From Actinomycetota bacterium (GTDB taxonomy: Bacteria > Actinomycetota > Actinomycetes > Actinomycetales > Dermatophilaceae), in the NCBI GenBank assembly GCA_020161815.1, contig JAIUOP010000015.1, positions 1 through 64,000 of the forward strand: a stretch of 64,000 bases of DNA. The letters run 5' to 3'. Shown piece by piece: positions 8,155 to 16,543 of this stretch. The notes beneath the pieces are model-generated. The model saw only the letters and a list, made by a program, of their open reading frames with translations, had not been told where the DNA came from and searched no databases. The position numbers were made by a program, and so were the translations under genes. How positions within the stretch are numbered: position 1 is the stretch's first letter; each line of letters begins with the position of its first letter.

Positions 8155-9420
8155 TCAGGAGTGGCGCATCCGCGGCACGAGCACCTCTTCGTAGAGCAGG
8201 AGCAGCCCCGCCGCCACCGGGATCGCGAGCAGGGCGCCCAGCACGCCGAGCAGGGTGCCGCCGGCCAGGGCGGCGACGACGGTGAGCGCGCCGGGCACCG
8301 ACACGGTGCGCTTCATGATCGTCGGCACGAGCAGGTAGTTCTCGAGCTGCTGGTAGATGAGGTAGTAGAGCGCGACGACGATCGCGTCGCGGGGCTCCCC
8401 GAAGAAGGCGACGACGCCCACGAGCACCGCGCCGAGGGTGGCGCCCACCATCGGGATGAGCCCGAGGAAGCCGACCGCGACAGCCAGCACCGCGGCATAC
8501 GGCACCTCGATGATCGACATCATGACGTAGGAGCACAGGGCGTTGATCGTCGCGATCGAGACCTGGCCGATCGCGTAGGAGCCGGTGCGCCGCATGATCT
8601 CCTCCGAGAGCGAGGCGACGCGCAGGCGCCGGGACGCCGGCACGATCGCGTAGGCGGATTGCTTCATCCGCGGGAGGGAGGAGAGGAAGTACAGCGTCAG
8701 GATGAGGATGGTCAGGGTCTGGAAGATCCCGTTGGCCACGACCTTGCCGGCGCCGAGGATGCCGCCGAGGACGGTCTGGATGAAGCTCTGGTCGGTGATC
8801 CGCGCGGTGAACTCCCGCTGGAACTTGTCGAGGACGCCGTAGTCCTTGTCGAGGTCCTGCACCCAGCGCGCGTCGAGCACCTGCTGGAGGTAGCCGGGCG
8901 CGTTCTGGATGAGGTCGGTGCCCTGTGCGACCACCGGCGGGATGACCAGCCACCCGAGCAGGCCGAAGACGACGAGGAGGCCGGCGAAGGTGATCGCCAC
9001 GGCGCCCGGGCGGGGCAGCCCTCGGGCCATCAACCACTCGACGAGCGGCGAGAGCGCCAGGGTGAGGAAGAGGGAGACGAGCAGGATCGTCAGCGTCGTG
9101 GCCAGGCGACCGAGTGCCCCCCAGAGGCCGATGGCGACGAGCGCTCCCAGGGCGCCGACGAAGCCGACGTAGAAGGGTGAGTGCCGGTTGAGGGGGCGCC
9201 CGGCCTCACCGAACCGGGTGGGGGGCTGGGCCTCGGGCCGCGGGGGCGGGGGCGTCGTGGGGTCGAGGAGGTCGCCGAGCAGGCTCTGCTCGAGCTGCTC
9301 GTCCAGGTCAGGACCACCGTCACCGGCTCCCTGGCCACGCGGCCGCCCGGGCTGGTTCGAGGCGCGCAGCATCTCGCGCTGGGCCTGGCCGAAGGCGCGC
9401 AGCCGCGCCAGTTGGGCCAT
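8155..9420 (-). CDS. AI-2E (TqsA/YdiK-type) family membrane transporter
   Basis: Predicted protein of 421 aa. A ~75-residue polar, Pro-rich N terminus precedes about seven to eight transmembrane segments beginning at FYVGFVGALGALVAIGLW. The family pattern is present: a long soluble segment mid-protein and the late GLIPMVGATLGAVLVG and YYLIYQQLENYLLVP stretches. The family exports small molecules such as AI-2 or acts in Na+/H+ exchange; substrate is unknown here. I chose ATG 9420 because the longer GTG 9459 frame would start inside the terminator hairpin of the upstream gene. The gene is convergent with the flavoprotein gene, only 15 nt apart. Confidence 0.88.
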   Translation of the reverse strand: MAQLARLRAFGQAQREMLRASNQPGRPRGQGAGDGGPDLDEQLEQSLLGDLLDPTTPPPPRPEAQPPTRFGEAGRPLNRHSPFYVGFVGALGALVAIGLWGALGRLATTLTILLVSLFLTLALSPLVEWLMARGLPRPGAVAITFAGLLVVFGLLGWLVIPPVVAQGTDLIQNAPGYLQQVLDARWVQDLDKDYGVLDKFQREFTARITDQSFIQTVLGGILGAGKVVANGIFQTLTILILTLYFLSSLPRMKQSAYAIVPASRRLRVASLSEEIMRRTGSYAIGQVSIATINALCSYVMMSIIEVPYAAVLAVAVGFLGLIPMVGATLGAVLVGVVAFFGEPRDAIVVALYYLIYQQLENYLLVPTIMKRTVSVPGALTVVAALAGGTLLGVLGALLAIPVAAGLLLLYEEVLVPRMRHS

Positions 9421-9437
9421 CGGGTTGGGCAACCGCA

Positions 9438-9497
9438 CGGCATACACCTCCGGCCCCACACCCTAGTCTCGGGTGCGGGGCCGGAGGCCGTATGCCG
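9438..9497 (-). terminator. 26-bp imperfect hairpin after ccr, built on GGCATAC arms
   Basis: The left arm (9438-9463, starting CGGCATAC then CTCCGGCCCC) pairs with the right arm (9471-9497, GGGGCCGGAG then GTATGCCG) around a 7-nt loop, with a few mismatches. It lies downstream of ccr on the minus strand and upstream of the permease start. Confidence 0.75.
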
Positions 9498-9537
9498 GGT
9501 GCGCGCCGTGCGCTTCAGCGGCCGGCGTCGGCGTCGG

Positions 9538-9590
9538 GCTCAGACGTCGGCTCGGACGTCGGCTCAGACGTCGGCTCAGACGTCGGCGAA
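9538..9590. repeat. 12-bp tandem repeat carrying the ccr stop codon
   Basis: Four to five copies of GCCGACGTCTGA (minus-strand reading) span the last codons and the stop of ccr. Twelve is a multiple of three, so most copies put TGA in frame; one copy carries CGA instead. Confidence 0.8.
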
Positions 9591-10916
9591 GCGGTTGATC
9601 TCCTTCTCGAAGCGCGCGCGCTTCTCGGGGTCGGAGACGCCCAGGCCCTTCTCGGGGGCGAGGGTGAGGACGCCGACCTTGCCCTGGTGGACGTTCTTGT
9701 GCACGTCGAGGGCCGCCTGGCCGACCTCGTCGAGGCTGTAGGTGCGCGACAGGGTCGGGTGGATCAGGCCGCGGTCGATGAGGGAGTTGGCCTGCCAGGC
9801 CTCGCGGTAGTTGGCGAAGTGGCTGGAGATGATCCGCTTGAGGTTCATCCACAGGTAGCGGTTGTCGTACTCGTGCATGTAGCCCGAGGTCGAGGCGCAG
9901 GTCGTGATCGTGCCGCCCTTGCGGGTGACGTAGACCGAGGCGCCGAAGGTCTCGCGGCCGGGGTGCTCGAAGACGATGTCGACGTCGTGGCCGCCGGTGA
10001 GCTCGCGGATCTTCTTGCCCAGGCGCTGCCACTCCTTGGGGTTCTGCTTGGTCCCCTCCTCGTTCCAGAACTGGTAGCCCTCGGCGCGCCGGTCGATGAT
10101 GTGCTCGGCGCCCATCTTGCGGCAGATCTCGGCCTTGTCCGGGCTGGAGACGACGCAGATCGGCTCGGCGCCACCGGCGAGGGCCATCTGCGTGGCGTAG
10201 GAGCCCAGACCACCGGAGGCGCCCCAGATGAGGACACGGTCGCCGAGCTTCATGCCGGCGCCGTTCTTGGAGATGAGCTGGCGGTATGCCGTGGAGTTGA
10301 CCAGGCCGGGGGAGGCGGCCTCCTCCCAGGACAGGTGGGCCGGCTTGCGCATGAGCTGGTTGGCCTTGACGATCGCGAGCTCGGCGAGGCCGCCGAAGTT
10401 GGTCTCGAAGCCCCAGATCCGCTGCTCCGGGTCCATCATCGTGTCGTCGTGGCCGTCGTGGTGCTCGAGCTCCACGGAGAGGCAGTGCGCGACAACCTCC
10501 TGACCCGCCTTCCACAGGTTGACGGCCGAGCCGGTGCGGAGCACGACGCCGGCGAGGTCGGAGCCGACGATGTGGTACGGCAGGTCGTGGCGCTTGGTGT
10601 ACTCCGAGAGGCGGCCGTAGCGCTCGAGGAACCCGAAGGTCGGCACCGGCTCGAAGATGCTCGTCCACACCGTGTTGTAGTTGATCGCGCTCGCCATGAC
10701 GGCGACGAGGGCCTCGTCCGGGGCGAGCTCGGGCACCGGGACCTCGTCGATGTGGAGGCTCTTTCGGGGGTCCTTGTCGCGGCTGGCGACCCCCTCGAAC
10801 ATGGCCACCTCGTCCTTGTGGACCGTCGCAGCCCGGTAGGACTCGGGGACGGCCAGGCCGGCATACGTCTGCTCGGTCCGGTCGCCGGACATGATGGCGT
10901 CGCGAATCTGCTCCAC
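9576..10916 (-). CDS. ccr: Crotonyl-CoA carboxylase/reductase
   Basis: Catalyses NADPH-dependent reductive carboxylation of crotonyl-CoA to ethylmalonyl-CoA, the key step of the ethylmalonyl-CoA pathway and a source of extender units. The 446-aa protein is an MDR-fold reductase: substrate domain, Rossmann segment WGASGGLGSYATQMA (about 231-245), and EHPGRETFGASVYV. The CO2-binding residues described for Kitasatospora Ccr are all present: Asn81, Phe170, Glu171 and a His at 366 (365 there). So carboxylase function is likely, rather than simple reductase. GTG 10916 is preceded by AGGAGAA at suitable spacing and starts VEQIRDAIMSG as expected for the family. The stop sits in a 12-bp tandem repeat. 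Confidence 0.95.
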   Translation of the reverse strand: MEQIRDAIMSGDRTEQTYAGLAVPESYRAATVHKDEVAMFEGVASRDKDPRKSLHIDEVPVPELAPDEALVAVMASAINYNTVWTSIFEPVPTFGFLERYGRLSEYTKRHDLPYHIVGSDLAGVVLRTGSAVNLWKAGQEVVAHCLSVELEHHDGHDDTMMDPEQRIWGFETNFGGLAELAIVKANQLMRKPAHLSWEEAASPGLVNSTAYRQLISKNGAGMKLGDRVLIWGASGGLGSYATQMALAGGAEPICVVSSPDKAEICRKMGAEHIIDRRAEGYQFWNEEGTKQNPKEWQRLGKKIRELTGGHDVDIVFEHPGRETFGASVYVTRKGGTITTCASTSGYMHEYDNRYLWMNLKRIISSHFANYREAWQANSLIDRGLIHPTLSRTYSLDEVGQAALDVHKNVHQGKVGVLTLAPEKGLGVSDPEKRARFEKEINRFADV

Positions 10917-11062
10917 GGCGGGTTCTCCTGTCGAGATGAGGGGGATCGGTACGAACCTACTGGCGCGTCCGAATCCGCGGTGGGGTCGTGAGACCTCGCT
11001 CACCGTGACGTCCCTCACGCGGGGCCGGTGTGTCCATCGGCGGTCTGTGCCATGGTGGAGGG

Positions 11063-11326
11063 ATGCACGTGAACCTGCCCGGCGCCAAGGCCCACCGACC
11101 CACCTCACTGGTGTCGCCGGCGCTGCAGCTCGTGCTGGCCGCGGCGCTGTTCTTCGTCGCGATCTGGTCGTACTACCACGCGCCGACCGTGCGCGCCACG
11201 GACCAGTGGGTCTGGAACTTCCTCTCGGCCGTGACCGGCTTGGCCGCGCTGCTGTTCCTGCCGTTCGCCGTCGTCGCGCTCGGCATCCGTTTGCGCAACC
11301 GGCGTCGCTTCGGCGCCGCCCGCTGA
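11063..11326 (+). CDS. Small two-helix membrane protein
   Basis: Predicted protein of 87 aa with two hydrophobic helices: LQLVLAAALFFVAIWSYY (about 23-40) and LSAVTGLAALLFLPFAVVAL (about 55-74). They are joined by a short polar loop, and the tail is arginine-rich (RLRNRRR), suggesting an inside C terminus. No family is recognised. CATGGT lies 6 nt before ATG 11063, consistent with a leaderless message; GGAGGG adjoining the ATG is too close to be a normal ribosome-binding site. It lies between ccr and the epimerase gene. Confidence 0.6.
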   Translation: MHVNLPGAKAHRPTSLVSPALQLVLAAALFFVAIWSYYHAPTVRATDQWVWNFLSAVTGLAALLFLPFAVVALGIRLRNRRRFGAAR

Positions 11327-11341
11327 CGGGCTGCCGTCGGC

Positions 11342-11776
11342 TCAGTGGTGGGCGTCCGCCGCCGGCTCGACGAGCTCGACGAGGATGCCGCCGGCGTCCT
11401 TGGGGTGGATGAAGTTGACGCGTGAGTTGCTCGTGCCGCGCTTGGGCGTCTCGTAGAGCAGGCGCAGGCCGCGCTCGCGCAGCGTGGCGCAGACAGCGTC
11501 GATGTCGGTCACGCGGTAGGCCATCTGCTGGATGCCCGGGCCGCTGCGGTCGAGGAACTTGGCGATCGTGCTCGCAGGTGACAGCGGGGCGAGCAGCTGG
11601 ATGCAGGAGCCCGAGTCGCCGACGGCCATCATCGCCTCGCGCACGCCCTGCTCCTCGTTGACCTCCTCGTGGAGCATCCGCATGCCGTACTTCTCGGTGT
11701 AGAAGGCGATCGCCTCGTCGAGGTCGGCGACGGCCACGCCGACGTGGTCGATCATCGTGAACAGGTCCGCAGTCAT
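11342..11776 (-). CDS. mce: Methylmalonyl-CoA epimerase
   Basis: Interconverts (2R)- and (2S)-methylmalonyl-CoA (and ethylmalonyl-CoA in some organisms). The 144-aa protein is a VOC/glyoxalase-fold enzyme: DHVGVAVADLDEAIAFY at the N terminus carries the first metal His, CIQLLAPL supplies Gln, and ILVELVEP the C-terminal Glu. The usual HH of the GxHHxAFRV strand is QQ here (GPGIQQMAYRV), a variant I believe occurs in other actinobacteria, so one metal ligand differs from the Propionibacterium enzyme. Context with ccr, MeaB and thiolase fits methylmalonyl/ethylmalonyl-CoA metabolism. Confidence 0.9.
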   Translation of the reverse strand: MTADLFTMIDHVGVAVADLDEAIAFYTEKYGMRMLHEEVNEEQGVREAMMAVGDSGSCIQLLAPLSPASTIAKFLDRSGPGIQQMAYRVTDIDAVCATLRERGLRLLYETPKRGTSNSRVNFIHPKDAGGILVELVEPAADAHH

Positions 11777-11783
11777 GGCCCCA

Positions 11784-11789
11784 AGGGTA
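11784..11789 (-). promoter_or_regulatory. -10 element (near-leaderless) for mce
   Basis: TACCCT on the minus strand, 7 nt before ATG 11776; no ribosome-binding site is seen. Confidence 0.5.
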
Positions 11790-11996
11790 GGACCAGCGAT
11801 GACCTGGGTCGCCCGAGTGCGGCGATCCTCACGCCCAGCCGGCCCGGGACGCCGAGTCGAGGTCAGATCGCGCGTTTCCCCCGGCGGTTTTACCTCGAAC
11901 CGGTGAGGAGGGTCACCGGGCGGAGGACTGACCCGCGGGGTGCTGCGTCGCTAGAGTCGACGGCACACCCGCCATCGATCAACGAAGAGGTTCGGC

Positions 11997-13196
11997 ATGT
12001 CCAACGACCCCACCGTCATCGTCGCCGGGGCCCGCACCCCGATGGGACGCATGAGCGGCTCGCTCAAGGGCTTCAGCGCCTCCGACCTCGGCGGCTTCGC
12101 CATCAAGGGAGCCCTGGAGAAGGCCGGCGTCGCCCCCGCCGACGTCGACTACGTGATCATGGGCCAGGTCCTGTATGCCGGTGAGGGCCAGATCCCGGCC
12201 CGCCAGGCCGCGTCCAAGGCCGGCATCCCGATGAGCGTCCCGGCCCTGTCGATCAACAAGGTCTGCCTCTCCGGGCTCGACGCCATCGCGCTCGCCGACC
12301 AGCTGATCCGCGCCGGCGAGTTCGAGGTCGTCGTCGCCGGTGGCCAGGAGTCGATGACCAACGCCCCGCACCTGCTCGAGAAGAGCCGCGACGGCTTCAA
12401 GTACGGCAATGTCACCCTGCGCGACCACATGGACTACGACGCCCTCACCGACGTCTTCACCAACCAGGGCATGGGTGGGCTCACCGAGAGCGCCAACACC
12501 GGGGAGTATGCCGTGACCCGCGAGGAGCAGGACGCCTTCTCCGCGCGCAGCCACCAGAACGCGGCGAAGGCGTGGAAGGACGGCTACTACGACGACGAGG
12601 TCGTCACCGTCTCGATCCCGCAGCGCAAGGGCGACCCGCTGGAGTTCCGCGCCGACGAGGGCATCCGCGCCGACACCACCGCCGAGTCGCTCTCCGGCCT
12701 GCGCCCGGCCTTCGCCAAGGACGGCACGATCACGGCCGGCTCGGCCTCGCAGATCAGCGACGGCGCCTGTGCCGTCGTCGTCATGAAGAAGTCCAAGGCC
12801 GAGGAGCTCGGCCTGGACTGGCTCGCCGAGATCGGTGCCCACGGCAACGTGGCGGGCCCGGACTCGGTGCTCCAGCTCCAGCCGGCCGAGGCGATCAAGC
12901 ACGCCTGCGCCAAGGAGGGCATCGAGGCCTCCGACCTCAAGGTGATCGAGATCAACGAGGCCTTCGCCGCCGTCGGCCTGTCCTCGACCAAGGCGCTCGG
13001 CGTCGACCCGGAGATCGTCAACCCCAACGGTGGCGCCATCGCGGTCGGCCACCCGCTCGGCATGTCCGGCGCCCGGGTCGTGCTCACCCTCGCCCACGAG
13101 CTCAAGCGCCGCGGTGGCGGCGTCGGTGCGGCCGCCCTGTGTGGTGGCGGCGGGCAGGGCGACGCGCTCATCGTCAAGGTCCCCGCGTCGGCCTGA
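11997..13196 (+). CDS. Acetyl-CoA C-acetyltransferase (thiolase)
   Basis: Condenses two acetyl-CoA to acetoacetyl-CoA or runs the reverse cleavage. The 399-aa protein has all thiolase signatures: nucleophile Cys90 in [28 protein letters not shown] with His352, and the second Cys382 in ALCGGGGQG. Length fits the biosynthetic/degradative thiolase II family. GAAGAGG at 11984-11990 is the ribosome-binding site. With the hydroxyacyl-CoA dehydrogenase and Ccr it could supply the acetyl-CoA to crotonyl-CoA to ethylmalonyl-CoA sequence. MeaB follows within 14 nt or overlaps. Confidence 0.95.
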   Translation: MSNDPTVIVAGARTPMGRMSGSLKGFSASDLGGFAIKGALEKAGVAPADVDYVIMGQVLYAGEGQIPARQAASKAGIPMSVPALSINKVCLSGLDAIALADQLIRAGEFEVVVAGGQESMTNAPHLLEKSRDGFKYGNVTLRDHMDYDALTDVFTNQGMGGLTESANTGEYAVTREEQDAFSARSHQNAAKAWKDGYYDDEVVTVSIPQRKGDPLEFRADEGIRADTTAESLSGLRPAFAKDGTITAGSASQISDGACAVVVMKKSKAEELGLDWLAEIGAHGNVAGPDSVLQLQPAEAIKHACAKEGIEASDLKVIEINEAFAAVGLSSTKALGVDPEIVNPNGGAIAVGHPLGMSGARVVLTLAHELKRRGGGVGAAALCGGGGQGDALIVKVPASA

Positions 13197-13209
13197 TCGC
13201 AGGTCCGCC

Positions 13210-14796
13210 CTGGCACCCCGCACCGTCGACGTCCCCGCCCTGATCGAGCAGATCAGGGCGGGGCGTCCGCGTGCGGTGGCTCGGGCCATCTCCCTGGTCG
13301 AGGACGAGCACCCGGCGGTGCGTGAGCTCCTCGCCGGGCTCACCCCCCGACCCGGCGCTGCGCTCGTCGTCGGCCTGACCGGCGCTCCCGGCGTGGGCAA
13401 GTCGACGACGACCAATGCGCTCGTGCGGGCCCTGCGCGCCGAGGGCAGGGTCGTCGGCGTCCTGGCCGTGGATCCCTCCTCGCCGTTCTCCGGTGGGGCA
13501 CTCCTCGGGGACCGGATCCGCATGGAGGAGCACGCCACCGACCCCGGGGTCTTCCTGCGGTCGATGGCCTCCCGCGGCCACCTCGGTGGCCTGGCGGCGG
13601 CCACGGCCCAGGCGGTGCGGGTCCTCGAGGCCGCCGGCTGCGACATCGTGCTCGTCGAGACGGTCGGCGTGGGTCAGTCGGAGGTCGAGGTCGTTGCGCT
13701 TGCCGATATCACGGTCGTGCTGTTGGCGCCCGGGCTCGGGGACGGCATCCAGGCAGCCAAGGCGGGCATCCTCGAGATCGGGGATGTCTTCGTCGTCAAC
13801 AAGGCCGACCGGGAGGGTGCCGACGCGACCGTCCGGGACCTGCGGCACATGATCCAGATGGCCGACCGCACCGAGCCCGGTCAGTGGCGCCCCCGCGTGG
13901 TGCGCGCGAGCGCACTCGACGGCACCGGGATCGCCGAGCTCGTGGAGGCCATCGGTGAGCACCACGACTGGCTCACACTCACGGGTTCCCTCGTGGAGCG
14001 ACGCCGGGCCCGCATCGAGGCCGAGGTCCTGGCGCTCGCCCTGGAGCGCGTCCGAGGCCGGCTGTCGGCGGAGCCGGAGGCGCTCGCGCGCCAGGTCGGC
14101 GACGTGGTCACCGGCCGCTCGGACACGTATGCCGCCGCCGAGGCCCTGTTGGGTGCCCTCACCGTGCCGCCGTCGCGCGCTCGTGGAGCGGATCCATGCT
14201 GCCCGGACGGCAGCGATCCGCTCCACGAGGACCGCTGGCTGCACAAGCCGACCCTGACGGGGGATCGCGTGATCCTGCGTCCGCTCGGCGCCGCCGACGC
14301 CGAGGCCATGGCTGCTGTCCTCGACAACCCCGAGCTCTTGCGGCTCACGGGTTCGGTGACCTCGACGGCGGAGGCCGAGGCGGGCTTCACCCCGGACGAG
14401 GCCTTCCACGACTGGTACGCCACACGCCCCGAGCAGCCCGATCGGCTCGACCTGGCCATCGTCGAGCGGGCCACGGGGGACCTGGTCGGCGAGATCGTCC
14501 TCAACGAGCGCGACGCGAGCGCCCGCGCCTGCAACCTGCGCATCCTCGTCGGTGCCGCGGGCCGCGGTCGCGGCCTCGGGACCGAAGCGGTGCGGCTGCT
14601 CACGGCATACGGTCTCGATGTCCTTGAGCTGCACCGCATCTCGCTGGAGGTGCACGCCTTCAACGCGCGCGCGCGGCATGTCTACGAGAAGGTCGGCTTC
14701 GTCCACGAGGGGACCCTGCGCCAGGCGCTGTCCTTCGACGGGGACTGGGTGGACACCCACGTCATGGCCATCCTGGCCGGGGATCCCCGGGGCTGA
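13210..14796 (+). CDS. meaB: MeaB/ArgK-type GTPase fused to a GNAT acetyltransferase
   Basis: Residues ~1-320 are MeaB, the G-protein chaperone that protects and reloads methylmalonyl-CoA mutase: VDVPALIEQIRAG, P-loop GAPGVGKST, AVDPSSPFSGGALLGDR, ETVGVGQSE, VNKADREGAD. After YAAAEALLGAL, where MeaB proteins normally end, the frame continues without a stop through a perfect inverted repeat (14181-14228) into a RimJ/RimL-like GNAT of ~190 aa (GDRVILRPL, GAAGRGRGLGTEA, NARARHVYEKVGF). The start is uncertain. CTG 13210 matches the family N terminus but is non-standard; GTG 13141/13144 would overlap the thiolase gene; GTG 13276 would truncate. No mutase gene lies in the window. Real fusion, read-through or a sequence error are the options. 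Confidence 0.85.
   Translation: MAPRTVDVPALIEQIRAGRPRAVARAISLVEDEHPAVRELLAGLTPRPGAALVVGLTGAPGVGKSTTTNALVRALRAEGRVVGVLAVDPSSPFSGGALLGDRIRMEEHATDPGVFLRSMASRGHLGGLAAATAQAVRVLEAAGCDIVLVETVGVGQSEVEVVALADITVVLLAPGLGDGIQAAKAGILEIGDVFVVNKADREGADATVRDLRHMIQMADRTEPGQWRPRVVRASALDGTGIAELVEAIGEHHDWLTLTGSLVERRRARIEAEVLALALERVRGRLSAEPEALARQVGDVVTGRSDTYAAAEALLGALTVPPSRARGADPCCPDGSDPLHEDRWLHKPTLTGDRVILRPLGAADAEAMAAVLDNPELLRLTGSVTSTAEAEAGFTPDEAFHDWYATRPEQPDRLDLAIVERATGDLVGEIVLNERDASARACNLRILVGAAGRGRGLGTEAVRLLTAYGLDVLELHRISLEVHAFNARARHVYEKVGFVHEGTLRQALSFDGDWVDTHVMAILAGDPRG
14181..14228 (+). repeat. Perfect 14-bp inverted repeat inside the meaB-GNAT frame
   Basis: TCGTGGAGCGGATC (14181-14194) and its exact complement (14215-14228) enclose a second stem GCTGCC/GGCAGC (14198-14203 and 14209-14214). 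It has the shape of the intergenic terminators elsewhere in the window but lies in an open frame, at the domain junction. Confidence 0.85.
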
Positions 14797-14815
14797 CCGA
14801 CGGGCCGAAGCGGCA

Positions 14816-14821
14816 TAGCGT
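14816..14821 (+). promoter_or_regulatory. -10 element (leaderless) for the gene at 14828
   Basis: TAGCGT exactly 6 nt before ATG 14828; no ribosome-binding site. Confidence 0.6.
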
Positions 14822-14827
14822 GAGGGC

Positions 14828-15151
14828 ATGCTCGTCGCCTTCTCCGTCGCCCCGTCCACCTCCGATGCCGAGGGCGGGGTCGCCGCGGCTGTCGCGGATG
14901 CCGTCGCCCTCGTCAGGGCCTCCGGCCTGCCGCACCGCACCGACGCGATGTTCACCACCATCGAGGGGGAGTGGGAGGAGTGCATGGACCTGGTCAGGGC
15001 CTGCGTCGACGCCGTCGCAGCCCACGGGCCCCGGGTCTCGCTCGTCCTCAAGGCGGACATCCGGCCCGGTCGCAGCGGCGAGCTCACCGGCAAGCTCGAG
15101 CGGCTCGAGCGGGCGGTGGAGAGCGCCGGAGCCGCCGGCGCGGACGGCTGA
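14828..15151 (+). CDS. Thiamine-binding-like (MTH1187/YkoF fold) protein
   Basis: Predicted protein of 107 aa. It starts LVAFSVAPS, has HRTDAMFTTIEGEWEECMDL in the middle (the family's TxIEGxxxE stretch) and RVSLVLKADIRPGR near the end, all typical of the MTH1187/YkoF small ferredoxin-like proteins. Characterised members bind thiamine or its pyrimidine part in the cytoplasm. It stands between the meaB fusion and a MarR regulator, with its own leaderless-type promoter. Ligand is inferred from family only. Confidence 0.82.
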   Translation: MLVAFSVAPSTSDAEGGVAAAVADAVALVRASGLPHRTDAMFTTIEGEWEECMDLVRACVDAVAAHGPRVSLVLKADIRPGRSGELTGKLERLERAVESAGAAGADG

Positions 15152-15186
15152 TCCGCGAGCGCTCATCGTCAGTACGCTCTCGTGAC

Positions 15187-15708
15187 GTGCCCGTGCCTCT
15201 GCCCTTCGACCCGATCGCGCGTGCCGCCGAGAAGTGGCGGGAGCGGTGGGGTGAGGGCGCTCCCGCCGCGCCGATGGCGGCCGCGACGTCGATCATGCGG
15301 GTGCAGCAGCTGCTGCTCGCCCGGTTCGACGCCATCGCGGCCGAGGAGGGCCTGACCTTCGCGCGCTACGAGGCGCTCGTGCTCCTGGCCTTCAGCCGCG
15401 AGCAGCGGCTGTCCATGTCACGCATCGGGGAGCGCCTGATGGTGCACCCGACGAGCGCGACCAACATCATCCAGCGGCTGGCCGCCAGTGGCTTCGTCGA
15501 GAGGCTGCCCAATCCGGCCGATGGGCGCGGCACGCTGGCCCGGATCACGCCCCGCGGCGTGGCGGCGATGGAGGCCGTCACGGCAGCCCTGCACGAGTCC
15601 GACTTCGGGCTCGGGGACCTCACCGACGCACAGACGAGTGCGCTCACGGCCGTGTTGCGGACCGTGCGCCTTGGGGCCGGCGACTTCGAGCAGACCGGGG
15701 AGCCCTGA
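15187..15708 (+). CDS. MarR-family transcriptional regulator
   Basis: Predicted protein of 173 aa with a central winged helix: FARYEALVLLAFSREQRLSM, SRIGERLMVHPTSATNIIQR (recognition helix), and the wing VERLPNPADGRGTLARITPRG, whose DxR motif is typical of MarR proteins. Flanking helices would form the dimer interface. GTG 15187 follows TACGCT by 8 nt and opens the predicted reading VPVPLPFDP. The target and ligand are unknown; neighbouring genes show no shared function. Confidence 0.88.
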   Translation: MPVPLPFDPIARAAEKWRERWGEGAPAAPMAAATSIMRVQQLLLARFDAIAAEEGLTFARYEALVLLAFSREQRLSMSRIGERLMVHPTSATNIIQRLAASGFVERLPNPADGRGTLARITPRGVAAMEAVTAALHESDFGLGDLTDAQTSALTAVLRTVRLGAGDFEQTGEP

Positions 15709-15844
15709 CGGCCTGCGCCGAGGGTCAAGCAGGGAGGCGTCCGCAGGCGCGGATTTGGCCGGATCGTTATCCCTTTGTCATCGTGGAGGGATGCCAGTGG
15801 GCCCGAGCGGCCCGCCCGACCAGACCTCCCCGAAGGATCACCCC

Positions 15845-16543
15845 ATGGCCCACCAAGCCAAGCGAGGCGCCGCCGCCCTCGCCGCCGTGCTCGGCCTGGC
15901 GCTCACCATCGCCGGCCTGTGGCTGGCGGCGCGCGTCGGCCCCAGTGGCACGGCCACGTTCGCCGCGTCGCCCACGACGACCGGATCCGTGGTGCTCACG
16001 CCAGAGGTCCTCAACCGGGTGGACGCCGACGTCACGGTCCGTGCCGAGCCAGTCGACGGGGGAGCGGTCTTCATCGGTCGCAGCCTCCCGAGCGACGCGA
16101 CGGCGATCGTCGGCGAGACGCCCCGGTCGACCTCGGCCGGGCTCGATGCCTCTGCCGAGGCGCTGCGGCTGACCACGACGGGCGAGGGTGAGACCCCGGC
16201 GATGAGCGCCGCCGACATCTGGCGTTCGACCGTTGCCGGGACGGGCCCGCAGTCGATCGTCATCGACCAGGCCAATGCCCCGGAGTCCCTGGTCATCACC
16301 AGCGACAAGGGCAAGCTCGCCTCGGTCACCCTCACCATCGCCAACCGGGCGTGGTTCGTCCAGGCCGTCGTCGCCATCGTCGTCGGGCTCGCCCTTGTGC
16401 TCGGTGGGTGGCTGCTGTGGCGCTCGGCGCGGTCCGCCGGCACCGCGGCCTCGACCGGCTCGGCGGCCCCGGCCGGCTCGAAGGCCCCTGCCGGACCCGA
16501 TGGCCCCGCAGGCTCGACCACGCCCGCGGCGGAGGTGAAGTGA
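15845..16543 (+). CDS. Envelope protein with two membrane helices and Pro/Ala-rich tail
   Basis: Predicted protein of 232 aa. Helix 1 (about 8-30, ALAAVLGLALTIAGLWLAAR) is followed by an external domain of ~140 residues. Helix 2 (about 178-200, AVVAIVVGLALVLGGWLLW) leads to a cytoplasmic tail rich in Ala, Gly, Pro and Ser. No family is recognised. GAAGGA at 15831-15836 precedes ATG 15845. Its TGA shares one base with the ATG of the lipoprotein gene that follows (TGATG at 16541-16545), so the two are translationally coupled and probably act together at the cell surface. Confidence 0.8.
   Translation: MAHQAKRGAAALAAVLGLALTIAGLWLAARVGPSGTATFAASPTTTGSVVLTPEVLNRVDADVTVRAEPVDGGAVFIGRSLPSDATAIVGETPRSTSAGLDASAEALRLTTTGEGETPAMSAADIWRSTVAGTGPQSIVIDQANAPESLVITSDKGKLASVTLTIANRAWFVQAVVAIVVGLALVLGGWLLWRSARSAGTAASTGSAAPAGSKAPAGPDGPAGSTTPAAEVK

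Noticed and set aside
9421-9459. Longer permease starting at GTG 9459
   Set aside because: It would begin inside the ccr terminator hairpin and adds no family sequence.
14196-14627. Separate gene starting at ATG 14196
   Set aside because: That frame encodes Arg/Ala-rich sequence; the GNAT motifs are in the meaB frame.
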